DNA from: Algibacter sp.
GTDB taxonomy: Bacteria > Bacteroidota > Bacteroidia > Flavobacteriales > Flavobacteriaceae
Reading direction: 5' to 3'
Length of the DNA stretch: 38,046 nt
Assembly: GCF_029245835.1 (NCBI RefSeq)
Contig: NZ_JAQWOO010000006.1
Coordinates: 1 to 38,046, forward strand
Position 1 is the first letter of the stretch. Every line of letters starts with the position of its first letter. The notes beneath the pieces are model-generated. The model searched no databases. It was given only the letters and a program-made list of their open reading frames with translations, and had not been told where the DNA came from. Made by a program: the position numbers and the translations under genes. This document shows positions 1-7,730 of the stretch, piece by piece.

Positions 1-222
1 AGCTAGTGTAGCGTACATTTGTTTTAGTTTGCGGTTTTCATCCTCTAAAGCTTTTAATCGCTTAAGCTCTTTGGAATTCATACCTGCATAACGTTCGCGC
101 CACTTGTAAAAAGCGGAGGAACTAACACCGTGTTCTCGTGTAATGTCTGATACGGATTTACCTAAATCAAACTCTTTTAAAATCTTTGAAATCTGGGTCG
201 GACTAAATTTACTTTTTCTCAT
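1..222 (-). CDS. IS3-family transposase OrfA (partial, C-terminus outside window)
   Basis: Seventy-four codons read without interruption from ATG at 222 to the window edge. The protein has the HTH_Tnp_1 layout of IS3 OrfA: an N-terminal helix-turn-helix (FSPTQISKILKEFDLGKS, then DITREHGVSSSAFYKW) followed by the start of a leucine-zipper-like segment (LKRLKALEDENRKLKQMY). OrfA binds the terminal repeats and, in IS3 elements, is fused to the DDE integrase OrfB by -1 frameshifting. OrfB is not in view, so activity cannot be judged. The pattern resembles the IS407-like subgroup, but that is from memory. Confidence 0.85.
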   Translation of the reverse strand, partial: MRKSKFSPTQISKILKEFDLGKSVSDITREHGVSSSAFYKWRERYAGMNSKELKRLKALEDENRKLKQMYATLA

Positions 223-288
223 AATTACTGCTTAAAGATAAAACTATTTTTACACTTTTAAACAGTTCGGTTATAAGGGAAGCTTACA
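1..288 (-). mobile_element. IS3-family insertion sequence, 5' end only
   Basis: The window opens inside an insertion sequence whose transposase orfA reads leftward out of the window. The upstream end of the element probably lies near 288, where the minus strand begins TGTAAGCTTCCCTTATAACC, a TG-initial terminus as in many IS3 elements. The other terminus is outside the window, so neither the inverted repeat nor the target duplication can be confirmed. The assignment rests on the orfA protein. Confidence 0.65.
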
Positions 289-290
289 CC

Positions 291-313
291 ATTACTTCGT
301 TCCACGTAATGAC
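291..313. repeat. REP-like intergenic palindrome next to the IS end
   Basis: The sequence ATTACTTCGTTCCACGTAAT forms an imperfect hairpin (ATTAC/GTAAT arms). It resembles the dispersed palindromes built on a GTCATTnCG...GGAACGAAG core that I recall from many Flavobacteriaceae genomes. It lies between the IS terminus and the terminator of the next gene. Only one copy is visible here, so repeat status is inferred. Confidence 0.4.
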
Positions 314-324
314 TGGTAATTCAC

Positions 325-357
325 AAAAAAAGCGAACCTTAAATAAGATTCGCTTTT
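325..357 (-). terminator. Rho-independent terminator of the LysM gene
   Basis: Inverted repeat AAAAGCGAA (328-336) / TTCGCTTTT (349-357). On the minus strand the stem is followed by a run of T, and it sits 21 bases beyond the stop codon of the LysM gene. Confidence 0.8.
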
Positions 358-378
358 AAATATTAAAATAATATCTTT

Positions 379-756
379 CTATAATTTGGGAATAATCAAT
401 TCTTGGTCTGGGTGAATTAAATCTGGATTTTTTAAAATATCAGAATTCGCTTTAAAAATATCTTGATATTTTGATGCTTTACCGTAATACTGGATAGCAA
501 TTTTACCTAAAGTTTCACCGCTTTTTACAGTATGTCTAGCATAAACACTATCATCAGCAACAGTTATATTTGCCATAATATCTGATGGATTATCACCACC
601 TATTTCTTTTATTTTATCCCAAAGAATATCCTTTTCATAAGGCGTGTTAGCAGTACCCTTTATTTTAAGAATACCATTTTCTTCTGTTACATTTCCGTTT
701 TGAATATTCAATGCTTCACCTAAGCTTAACACCTCTTGATACTTTGCTTTAACCAT
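379..756 (-). CDS. BON/LysM-domain protein (Kbp/YgaU-like)
   Basis: A 125-residue soluble protein with no signal peptide. Residues about 10-65 look like a BON-type domain (NGILKIKGTANTPYEKDILW, then DIMANITV), and residues about 73-123 are a clear LysM (HTVKSGETLGKIAIQYYGKA ... ANSDILKNPDLIHPDQELIIP). The BON + LysM layout matches the YgaU/Kbp family, known in E. coli as a cytoplasmic potassium-binding protein of about 149 residues. A role in potassium sensing is inferred from the family. It is a single-gene unit with its own terminator, divergent from rpsA. Confidence 0.85.
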   Translation of the reverse strand: MVKAKYQEVLSLGEALNIQNGNVTEENGILKIKGTANTPYEKDILWDKIKEIGGDNPSDIMANITVADDSVYARHTVKSGETLGKIAIQYYGKASKYQDIFKANSDILKNPDLIHPDQELIIPKL

Positions 757-925
757 GATTTTGTAAGTTTTTAAAGTAATTATTTGTAGTTACAATATAG
801 TAAAATATTCTAATGTTTATTCAAATTATCAATTAATATATTGCTCTAAATCGTTAAACGTAATTCGTGGCAAACATCAAGTCTATTTTATTTTCTCATT
901 TTTAGGTAATTATGTCAATATTGTG
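757..925. other. Divergent intergenic region upstream of the LysM gene and rpsA
   Basis: AT-rich gap between the LysM gene (minus) and the rpsA promoter (plus). I see no open frame worth calling. No exact TAnnTTTG box is visible for the LysM gene on the minus strand. Confidence 0.4.
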
Positions 926-933
926 TATTTTTG
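900..933 (+). promoter_or_regulatory. rpsA promoter (Bacteroidota type)
   Basis: TATTTTTG at 926-933 matches the Bacteroidota -7 consensus TAnnTTTG. The -33 region, about 20 bases upstream near 900-906, is T-rich but only a weak match. The implied transcript start is near 940, giving a leader of about 148 bases before the rpsA start codon. Confidence 0.6.
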
Positions 934-939
934 CACTCC

Positions 940-1087
940 TTTTAGCGAATCGTCGGGAAAATAAAAGGAATGAAACCAAAAAATAATATAACACTTCTGT
1001 GTGTTATTCGCTTAAAACTTCCGTAGCACAACAGAATACAAATCGTAATGTCATTGCATCTTGTAAAGACATTGCCAATTATCTTAA
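940..1087 (+). promoter_or_regulatory. Structured 5' leader of rpsA
   Basis: The leader can fold into a nested structure: AGCGA (944-948) pairs with TCGCT (1008-1012), enclosing a hairpin ATAACAC (988-994) / GTGTTAT (1001-1007) with a 6-base loop. Ribosomal-protein mRNAs often carry autoregulatory leaders, so feedback by S1 is a reasonable hypothesis. I cannot match it to a named RNA family. Confidence 0.45.
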
Positions 1088-2944
1088 ATGGCTGAAAAAG
1101 CAAAACAAGCTGAAGTTGAAGCAACAGATGCTCCAGCAGTAGAACAAGAAGCTCCAGTAGTATCTGAAGCAAAAGCAAATCCTGAAAAATTCTTAAAAGA
1201 TTTCAACTGGCACAATTACCAAGAAGGAATTGATGAAGTTGATGATCAACAATTACAAGAATTTGAGAAATTAGTAGCAGAAAATTTCGTTGACACTTTA
1301 GATGACGAGGTTGTTGAAGGTACAGTAGTTCACATTTCTGATAGAGATGCGATTATTGACATCAACGCAAAATCTGAGGGTGTTATTTCTTTAAATGAAT
1401 TTCGTTACAACCCAGATTTAAAAGTAGGAGACAAAGTAGAAGTACTAATTGATGTTCGTGAAGATGCAACAGGACAATTAGTATTATCTCACAGAAAAGC
1501 TCGTGTTATTCAAGCTTGGGATCGTGTTAATAAAGCACATGAAACTGGTGAAATCGTTAATGGTTTTGTTAAATGTAGAACTAAAGGCGGTATGATTGTA
1601 GATGTTTTCGGAATTGAAGCATTCTTACCAGGGTCTCAAATTGATGTTAAGCCAATTAGAGATTACGACCAGTACGTGAATAAAACTATGGAATTTAAAG
1701 TTGTGAAAATCAACCATGAATTCAAAAACGTAGTAGTTTCTCATAAAGCACTTATTGAAGCTGATATTGAAGAACAAAAGAAAGAAATTATTGGTCAATT
1801 AGAAAAAGGTCAAGTATTAGAAGGTGTTGTTAAAAACATTACTTCTTATGGTGTATTTATCGATCTTGGAGGCGTTGACGGATTAGTTCACATTACAGAT
1901 TTATCTTGGTCTAGAATCAACCATCCAAATGAGATTGTTGAGTTAGATCAAAAATTAAATGTTGTAATCCTTGATTTTGATGAAAACAAATCAAGAATCC
2001 AATTAGGTCTTAAACAATTATCTAAGCACCCATGGGAAGCGCTTGCAGAAGAGGTTAAAGTTGGTGATAAAGTAAAAGGTAAAGTAGTTGTAATCGCTGA
2101 TTACGGCGCATTTATTGAAGTTGCTGATGGTGTTGAAGGATTAATTCACGTTTCTGAAATGTCTTGGTCTACACATTTACGTTCTGCTCAAGATTTTGTT
2201 ACTGTTGGTGATGAAGTTGATGCAGTTATCTTAACTCTAGACAGAGAAGATCGTAAAATGTCTCTTGGTATTAAGCAATTAACGCCAGATCCATGGACTG
2301 ATATCACATCTAAATACCCATTAGCTTCTAAGCATACAGGTATTGTACGTAACTTTACAAACTTTGGTGTTTTTGTTGAATTAGAAGAAGGTATTGATGG
2401 ATTAATTTACATCTCTGATTTATCTTGGACTAAGAAAATCAAGCACCCATCTGAGTTCTGTGCAGTAGGTGATAAGTTAGATGTTATTGTACTTGAATTA
2501 GACGTTGAAGGACGTAAATTAAGTTTAGGTCATAAACAAACAACTGATAATCCTTGGGATAAATACGAAACTGAATTCGCTTTAGATACCGTTCATAAAG
2601 CTGCTATTACTGAAATAGTTGATAAAGGTGCTACTATTGATTTTAACGAAGATATCGTTGCTTTTGTACCTTCTCGTCATCTTGAAAAAGAAGATGGAAA
2701 GAAACTAGCTAAAGGTGAAGAAGCAGAATTCAAAATCATTGAGTTTAACAAAGAGTTTAAAAGAGTAGTTGCTTCGCATACTGCAATTTTTAAAGCTGAA
2801 GAAATGGCTAACGTAAAAGCTGCTGTTAAAAAGCAAGCTTCTCAAGCTGCCGAAGCAAAACCAACTTTAGGTGATGCTAATGATGCTTTACAAGCGCTTA
2901 AAGATAAAATGGACGGGAAAACTACTAAAGCAAAGAAAAAGTAG
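1088..2944 (+). CDS. rpsA: 30S ribosomal protein S1
   Basis: A 618-residue protein with six S1 (OB-fold) RNA-binding repeats beginning at roughly residues 75, 155, 240, 325, 410 and 500. The third to fifth carry the classic pattern, for example GVVKNITSYGVFIDLGGVDG followed by GLVHITDLSW. The N-terminus (MAEKAKQAEVEA) is acidic and Ala/Glu-rich and the C-terminus is Lys-rich, as in flavobacterial S1. S1 unfolds and captures mRNA on the 30S subunit, and in Bacteroidota this is thought to matter because Shine-Dalgarno sites are rare. It is transcribed alone, between a structured leader and a strong terminator. Confidence 0.97.
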   Translation: MAEKAKQAEVEATDAPAVEQEAPVVSEAKANPEKFLKDFNWHNYQEGIDEVDDQQLQEFEKLVAENFVDTLDDEVVEGTVVHISDRDAIIDINAKSEGVISLNEFRYNPDLKVGDKVEVLIDVREDATGQLVLSHRKARVIQAWDRVNKAHETGEIVNGFVKCRTKGGMIVDVFGIEAFLPGSQIDVKPIRDYDQYVNKTMEFKVVKINHEFKNVVVSHKALIEADIEEQKKEIIGQLEKGQVLEGVVKNITSYGVFIDLGGVDGLVHITDLSWSRINHPNEIVELDQKLNVVILDFDENKSRIQLGLKQLSKHPWEALAEEVKVGDKVKGKVVVIADYGAFIEVADGVEGLIHVSEMSWSTHLRSAQDFVTVGDEVDAVILTLDREDRKMSLGIKQLTPDPWTDITSKYPLASKHTGIVRNFTNFGVFVELEEGIDGLIYISDLSWTKKIKHPSEFCAVGDKLDVIVLELDVEGRKLSLGHKQTTDNPWDKYETEFALDTVHKAAITEIVDKGATIDFNEDIVAFVPSRHLEKEDGKKLAKGEEAEFKIIEFNKEFKRVVASHTAIFKAEEMANVKAAVKKQASQAAEAKPTLGDANDALQALKDKMDGKTTKAKKK

Positions 2945-2973
2945 TATTCAAATTTCATTTAAGAATATGAAAG

Positions 2974-3003
2974 AAAGCCTCACAGACATGTGGGGCTTTT
3001 TTA
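2974..3003 (+). terminator. Rho-independent terminator of rpsA
   Basis: Stem AAAGCCTCAC (2974-2983) / GTGGGGCTTT (2990-2999), with one G-T pair and a 6-base loop, followed by a run of T. It lies 29 bases after the rpsA stop. Confidence 0.9.
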
Positions 3004-3198
3004 TTACTATTGGTTTTATTAATATGAAATACTAAAATAATAACCTAAACTATTGCTATGAATAAAGCGTGAAGGTATAGTAAAGTAAAAAAGCCTACAT
3101 AGAGGTATTAATCAAGCTTATATAGCGCTTTGTTAAAATCATGTAAATATATTAGCCTAACCCTTTTTGTCGCATCCAAATAAAGATTATTATAAATG
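3004..3198. other. Intergenic spacer between rpsA terminator and pyrR promoter
   Basis: AT-rich spacer. I see no coding frame, RNA gene or repeat that can be supported. Confidence 0.4.
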
Positions 3199-3230
3199 GT
3201 TTTAACTTCTAAATTTTTGCCTTACCTTTG
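3199..3230 (+). promoter_or_regulatory. pyrR promoter (Bacteroidota type)
   Basis: TACCTTTG at 3223-3230 is an exact TAnnTTTG -7 box. The upstream T-rich tract near 3200-3204 lies at the right spacing for a weak -33 element. The predicted start near 3236 leaves a leader of only about 20 bases. Confidence 0.6.
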
Positions 3231-3233
3231 AAC

Positions 3234-3249
3234 TCCAAATACGTTTGGA
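3234..3249 (+). promoter_or_regulatory. Palindrome at the pyrR transcript start
   Basis: TCCAAA TACG TTTGGA is a perfect 6-bp inverted repeat covering the predicted transcript start, 6 bases before the pyrR ATG. It could be an operator or a hairpin that masks the start codon region. The leader is too short for the classical Bacillus PyrR attenuator. Confidence 0.35.
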
Positions 3250-3255
3250 TAGTAT

Positions 3256-3795
3256 ATGAGTCAAAAAGTTTTACTTAACGCAAAAGAGGTAAACATCATT
3301 CTTCACCGATTGGCTTGTCAACTTATTGAAAATCACAACGATTTTTCTAATACGGTACTTATTGGTTTACAGCCTCGTGGCGTGTTTTTAGCCGATAGAA
3401 TTGCTAAAATTCTTAAAGAAGATTATAAAGTTGAAAATATTAAATTAGGATATTTAGACATTACTTTTTATCGTGATGATTTTAGAAGAAGTGAAAAACC
3501 TTTAGAAGCAAACTTAACCAAAATAGATTTTATAGTTGAAGAAAAAAACATTGTTTTTATTGATGATGTACTTTACAGTGGAAGGAGTATTAGAGCTGCA
3601 TTAACAGCGATACAGTCTTTTGGAAGGCCTAATGAAATTGAATTGCTAACGTTGATAGATAGACGTTTTAGTAGGCATTTACCAATACAACCGGATTATA
3701 GAGGGCGACAGGTTGATGTTATTAATAGTGAAAAAGTAAAAGTAAATTGGAAGGAGCATGATAATGAGGACTCGGTTTACTTAATTGAAAAGTGA
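3256..3795 (+). CDS. pyrR: PyrR: pyr regulator / uracil phosphoribosyltransferase
   Basis: A 179-residue type I phosphoribosyltransferase. The PRPP-binding loop is IVFIDDVLYSGRSIRAAL at about residues 95-112. LIGLQPRGVFLADRIA and LDITFYRDDF are further family motifs, and length equals that of typical PyrR. In Bacillus PyrR binds pyr mRNA in response to UMP and also makes UMP from uracil and PRPP. Without an attenuator-like leader here, the salvage activity is the safer inference. It heads the pyrimidine gene group, with pyrB 83 bases downstream. Confidence 0.93.
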   Translation: MSQKVLLNAKEVNIILHRLACQLIENHNDFSNTVLIGLQPRGVFLADRIAKILKEDYKVENIKLGYLDITFYRDDFRRSEKPLEANLTKIDFIVEEKNIVFIDDVLYSGRSIRAALTAIQSFGRPNEIELLTLIDRRFSRHLPIQPDYRGRQVDVINSEKVKVNWKEHDNEDSVYLIEK

Positions 3796-3878
3796 TAAAT
3801 AAATAACTAACTAAAGTTAGAGTTTAAGATGCATATGAGTAACTTATAACTTTTAACTTATAATTTTTAATTTTGACA

Positions 3879-4808
3879 ATGAGCGAATTAAGTGTCAATC
3901 ACTTATTAGGAATTAAATATCTTCAGGAAAAAGATATCCAACTTATTTTTGAAACTGCCGATCATTTTAAAGAAGTGATTAACAGACCTATTAAAAAAGT
4001 GCCTTCGCTAAGAGATATAACTATTGCCAATTTATTTTTCGAGAATTCTACCAGAACAAAATTATCTTTTGAGCTTGCTGAAAAACGATTATCTGCTGAT
4101 GTGCTTAACTTTTCATCTTCACAATCTTCAGTTAAAAAAGGAGAAACTCTAATTGATACCGTAAATAATATTTTATCTATGAAAGTAGATATGGTTGTGA
4201 TGCGGCATCCAAATCCTGGAGCGGGAGTATTTCTATCTAAACATGTTAAAGCTAGCATAATTAATGCTGGAGATGGTGCCCATGAACACCCAACTCAAGC
4301 CTTATTAGATTCCTATTCTATTAGAGAAAAGCTTGGCGATGTTAGAGGAAAAAAAGTGGTTATTGTTGGTGATATACTACATAGTAGAGTAGCGCTTTCA
4401 AATATATTTGCACTGCAATTACAAGGTGCTCAAGTCATGGTTTGCGGACCTAAAACTCTAATTCCTAAGTATATAAACGAACTTGGAGTAAAAGTAGAAA
4501 CAAATTTACGTAAAGCATTGAATTGGTGTGATGTAGCAAATATGCTTCGAGTGCAAAACGAGCGTATGGATATTAGTTATTTCCCATCTACTAGAGAATA
4601 CACACAACAGTTTGGAGTGAATAGAGATTTACTCGATTCTTTAGATAAGGAGATAACCATTATGCACCCCGGACCAATAAATAGAGGTGTAGAAATTACA
4701 AGTGATGTTGCAGATTCAAAACAATCTATTATATTAGACCAAGTGCAAAATGGTGTTGCAGTAAGAATGGCCGTTATTTATTTACTAGCATCGAAAATAA
4801 AACAATAG
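3879..4808 (+). CDS. pyrB: Aspartate carbamoyltransferase catalytic subunit
   Basis: A 309-residue enzyme that condenses carbamoyl phosphate with aspartate, the committed step of pyrimidine synthesis. Visible motifs are the carbamoyl-phosphate loop FFENSTRTKLSFE, HPTQALLD, and HPGPINRG near the C-terminus, all hallmarks of the family at normal length. The ATG at 3879 is preferred over an in-frame TTG two codons upstream. No pyrI regulatory subunit is nearby. The next gene begins 3 bases after the stop, which argues for co-transcription through rnz. Confidence 0.96.
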   Translation: MSELSVNHLLGIKYLQEKDIQLIFETADHFKEVINRPIKKVPSLRDITIANLFFENSTRTKLSFELAEKRLSADVLNFSSSQSSVKKGETLIDTVNNILSMKVDMVVMRHPNPGAGVFLSKHVKASIINAGDGAHEHPTQALLDSYSIREKLGDVRGKKVVIVGDILHSRVALSNIFALQLQGAQVMVCGPKTLIPKYINELGVKVETNLRKALNWCDVANMLRVQNERMDISYFPSTREYTQQFGVNRDLLDSLDKEITIMHPGPINRGVEITSDVADSKQSIILDQVQNGVAVRMAVIYLLASKIKQ

Positions 4809-4811
4809 ATT

Positions 4812-5144
4812 ATGATTTTTGATCAAATAGAAAATACTACTATAATCACACAAGAAAAAGTTTCGGTTATAGAATTAGTTGAAAAATTACAGGCTTTATA
4901 TCCTAAATATAAGAGCAATAATATTATAGTTGCGCTAACAAGTTTAGACACTTTAACTACAACTGAAATTGCAGAATTTTTGCAATTATCAAAAAAACAC
5001 AAAACTGCAAAACACTCTTTTGTAATTGTTACAAATAAAATTGATTTAGATGTTGTTCCAGACCAACTAGATGTTGTTCCTACCATTCAAGAGGCTCATG
5101 ATATTATAGAAATGGAAGTAATGGTACGCGATTTAGGTTTTTAA
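4812..5144 (+). CDS. Small conserved STAS-like protein of the pyrB-rnz operon
   Basis: A 110-residue cytoplasmic protein. I do not recognise a proven function. The alternation of strands and helices (NNIIVALTSLDTLTTTEI, then KHSFVIVTNKIDLD, ending IIEMEVMVRDLGF) resembles a STAS/anti-sigma-antagonist fold, though no phosphorylatable DS motif is obvious. I recall homologues always beside rnz in Flavobacteriaceae, where they are sometimes mislabelled ribonuclease Z; this one has no metallo-beta-lactamase motif. The gene sits between pyrB (3-base gap) and the DUF3291 gene (1-base gap). Confidence 0.7.
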   Translation: MIFDQIENTTIITQEKVSVIELVEKLQALYPKYKSNNIIVALTSLDTLTTTEIAEFLQLSKKHKTAKHSFVIVTNKIDLDVVPDQLDVVPTIQEAHDIIEMEVMVRDLGF

Positions 5145-5145
5145 A

Positions 5146-5616
5146 ATGAGTGAACTACATCTAGCAGAAGTAAATATTGCAAAACGGTTGGCACCAATGG
5201 ACGACCCAATTATGCAAGATTTTGTAAATAATGTAGATAATATGAACGCGATTGCAGATGCTGCGGAGGGTTTTATTTGGAGATTACAAGATGAAGATAA
5301 AGATGAAGCAATACATGTTTTTCAAGATGATTCTCTGATCGTTAATATGTCTGTTTGGGAAAGTTTAGAATGTCTTTTTAATTACACATACAATTCTGGA
5401 CATATTGAAGTTTTTAAGCGAAAAAAAGAATGGTTTAGTAAAATGAAAATGATGCACATGGCGTTTTGGTATGTTCCTGAAGGTTACGAACCAACATTTC
5501 AAGAAGCTAAAGACCGATTAGATTATTTAAATACTTATGGTGATACGCCTTACGCATTTTCATTTAAAAATAAATTTACAGTTCAAGACGCACAAAACTA
5601 TAAACAACTAAAATAA
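5146..5616 (+). CDS. DUF3291-family protein
   Basis: A 156-residue protein matching the DUF3291 pattern: an N-terminal LAEVNIAKRLAPMDDPIM, a Trp-rich core (EGFIWRLQDED, VNMSVWESLECLFNY) and MKMMHMAFWYVPEGYEP. The fold is a dimeric alpha-beta barrel-like domain related to monooxygenase-like proteins; no reaction is established. The ATG follows the previous stop by a single base and rnz begins 3 bases after its stop, so translational coupling along the operon is likely. Confidence 0.8.
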   Translation: MSELHLAEVNIAKRLAPMDDPIMQDFVNNVDNMNAIADAAEGFIWRLQDEDKDEAIHVFQDDSLIVNMSVWESLECLFNYTYNSGHIEVFKRKKEWFSKMKMMHMAFWYVPEGYEPTFQEAKDRLDYLNTYGDTPYAFSFKNKFTVQDAQNYKQLK

Positions 5617-5619
5617 TAT

Positions 5620-6525
5620 ATGCAACTTACAATTTTAGGCTGTTACAGTGCGACTCCACGTACACTAAATAATACCACATCACAAGTTTTAGAAATTAAC
5701 AACCATATGTTTTTAATTGATTGTGGCGAAGGTACACAAGTGCAATTACGCAAACATAAAATTAAGTTTAATAGGATAAAACACATTTTTATATCGCATT
5801 TACATGGCGATCATTTTTTTGGTTTAGTGGGTTTAATATCTACATTTAGATTATTAACTAGAGAAGCAGATTTGCATATCTACGGACCAAAAGGGATTAA
5901 AGAAATAGTAACACTTCAAATGAAATTAGCCGATTCTTGGACAAACTATAATCTATATTTCCATGAGTTGACTTCAAAAAAATCAGAATTAATTTTTGAA
6001 GACGAAAAGGTGGAAGTGCATACCATTCCTTTAAATCATAGAATTTATACGAACGGGTATTTATTCAAAGAAAAAGAAGGTTTACGCAAACTAAAAATAC
6101 ATGCTGTTGAAGATGCAAATATTAACATAGCATATTATAGAAAACTAGCGCAAGGATTTGATGTTGAAAATGAAGACGGTATAGTTATAAAAAATGAAAG
6201 TGTAACTAAATCTGGAGCTAAACCAAAAAGTTACGCGTTTTGTAGTGATACCATGTATAAAGAAGATATTATTCCTTTAATAAAAAACGCAGATGTGCTA
6301 TACCATGAGTCTACGTTTTTAGAACAACACGCACATTTAGCAATAAAAACAAAGCATTCTACAGCAAAAGAAGCTGCTAGTATTGCAAAACAAGCCAATG
6401 TAGAGACATTAATACTTGGACATTATTCTACACGCTATGGCAGTATAGAAGCTTTTAAAAATGAAGCAGAAGAAGTTTTTGATAATGTTGAATTAGCCGA
6501 AGATGGTAAAACTTTTGAATTTTAG
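5620..6525 (+). CDS. rnz: Ribonuclease Z (tRNA 3' endonuclease)
   Basis: A 301-residue short-form tRNase Z of the metallo-beta-lactamase superfamily, which removes 3' trailers from tRNA precursors. The zinc motif HLHGDH is at about residues 62-67, followed by FGLVGLISTF. PLNHR, the Asp in FCSDTMY and the GHYSTRY motif near residue 267 supply the remaining ligands. All catalytic elements are present. It is the last gene of the pyrB operon, and a decayed gene on the other strand follows directly. Confidence 0.96.
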   Translation: MQLTILGCYSATPRTLNNTTSQVLEINNHMFLIDCGEGTQVQLRKHKIKFNRIKHIFISHLHGDHFFGLVGLISTFRLLTREADLHIYGPKGIKEIVTLQMKLADSWTNYNLYFHELTSKKSELIFEDEKVEVHTIPLNHRIYTNGYLFKEKEGLRKLKIHAVEDANINIAYYRKLAQGFDVENEDGIVIKNESVTKSGAKPKSYAFCSDTMYKEDIIPLIKNADVLYHESTFLEQHAHLAIKTKHSTAKEAASIAKQANVETLILGHYSTRYGSIEAFKNEAEEVFDNVELAEDGKTFEF

Positions 6526-6531
6526 TATAAC

Positions 6532-6966
6532 TTATTGTTTTTTGCAATATATTTTGAACCTCTCTAACCATTTATCAATATGCTCTTTAAACATACTAGG
6601 AAATTGTTTTACTATTAGCTTTAAAAAAAACCTTTAAATTCAGTATAATCAATTTCAGTTGTCTATTTAGTGTCATTTTCATTCAAATCATTAAACCTAG
6701 TTCGCATTGTATTTATCATATTCTTATGGTCATATTTAGCATAAAACTAATCAGGTAATGTATAATGTATTTTGAATTATAGTTTCAATTAATTCAAACT
6801 TCTTATAAACTAATTTAGTTTTAGCACTAGTTTCACCTTTATTACCACTTAAATGCTTCATTTTTAAAAAATATTTTTATAATTGTTTTAAAGCTTCAGC
6901 ATTTTAAAAATGAGCAACTACTTCACAAATTGATATATTTATAATAATACTACAGACAAATTTCAT
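6532..6966 (-). pseudogene. Decayed SRPBCC (START-like) family gene
   Basis: The gap after rnz is a broken gene on the minus strand. From ATG at 6966 the frame reads MKFVCSIIIN ... CEVVAHF, stop, NAEALKQL, stop, KYFLKMKHLSGNKGETSAKTK, LVYKKFELIETIIQNTL. A +1 shift then gives FYAKYDHKNMINTMRTRFND with stops after D and K, then EIDYTEFKGF. A compensating shift in a run of T ends with LKLIVKQFPSMFKEHIDKW and a stop at 6532. Four in-frame stops and two compensating frameshifts in 145 codons make it clearly dead. The remains resemble flavobacterial SRPBCC lipid/polyketide-binding proteins of about 145 residues. Confidence 0.85.
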
Positions 6967-7038
6967 GATATAGAGTTTGGTTTTAAGATAATAAAAAAAT
7001 GTATCAAAATTATTTTAAAAAACCCGTAAATTGCAGGT

Positions 7039-7686
7039 ATGGAAAAGGATTTAAGTAATTATAGAAAATCTTACGAAAAAGCTGAGTTGCTTTTAAATGA
7101 AGTGCCAGAAAACCCTCTAGAATTATTTCAAAGATGGTTTTATGAAGTTGATAAACATTTTGCTGAAGATGAAACTAATGCTATGACAATTTCAACAATC
7201 GGTCTAGATAGTTTTCCCAAAAATAGAGTAGTGCTCCTTAAAAAATACACTTTCGAAGGTTTTATTTTTTACACAAATTATGAGAGCGAAAAAGGCAAAG
7301 CAATTGAAGTAAACCCAAATGTTTGTTTATCTTTTTTTTGGCATGGTGCGGAAAGGCAAATTATTATAAAGGGAAAAGCTGAAAAAATTGCTGTAAATTT
7401 AAGCGATGGTTATTTTGAATCTAGACCACGAGGTAGTCAGTTAGGTGCTATAGCTTCAAATCAGAGTGAGGCTGTAAAGAACAGACAGTATTTAGAAGAC
7501 AAACTTGCTGATTTAGAAAAACATTACGAAGGAAAAGAAGTTCCAAGACCTCTAAACTGGGGTGGTTATATTGTAAAACCTGTTGAAATTGAATTTTGGC
7601 AAGGTCGTCCAAATAGACTTCATGACCGAATTCGTTATAGACTTAAAGAAGACTATAATTGGCAGATTAGTAGATTATCTCCTTAA
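7039..7686 (+). CDS. pdxH: Pyridoxamine 5'-phosphate oxidase
   Basis: A 215-residue FMN flavoprotein of normal length that oxidises PNP or PMP to pyridoxal 5'-phosphate. Motifs: N-terminal NPLELFQRWF, FMN/substrate region RVVLLKKYTFEGFIFYTNYE, the ESRPRGSQLGAIAS segment, and the diagnostic C-terminus WQGRPNRLHDRIRY. All are intact. The gene is divergent from the SRPBCC pseudogene, and no exact -7 box is visible between them. Confidence 0.96.
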   Translation: MEKDLSNYRKSYEKAELLLNEVPENPLELFQRWFYEVDKHFAEDETNAMTISTIGLDSFPKNRVVLLKKYTFEGFIFYTNYESEKGKAIEVNPNVCLSFFWHGAERQIIIKGKAEKIAVNLSDGYFESRPRGSQLGAIASNQSEAVKNRQYLEDKLADLEKHYEGKEVPRPLNWGGYIVKPVEIEFWQGRPNRLHDRIRYRLKEDYNWQISRLSP

Positions 7687-7730
7687 ATCACTATTTTAAA
7701 TAAATATTTACTTACCTATCAATTACATTT

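Noticed and set aside
942-1178. Minus-strand open frame over the rpsA leader and start
   Set aside because: Leu-rich shadow of the Gln/Glu/Ala-rich N-terminus of S1, overlapping a strong gene on the other strand.
3796-3878. Repeated AACTTATAA units before pyrB as a regulatory array
   Set aside because: Two low-complexity copies in an AT-rich spacer; not distinguishable from chance.
4812-5144. Ribonuclease Z label for the 110-residue protein
   Set aside because: No HxHxDH motif or metallo-beta-lactamase features; the real rnz is at 5620-6525.
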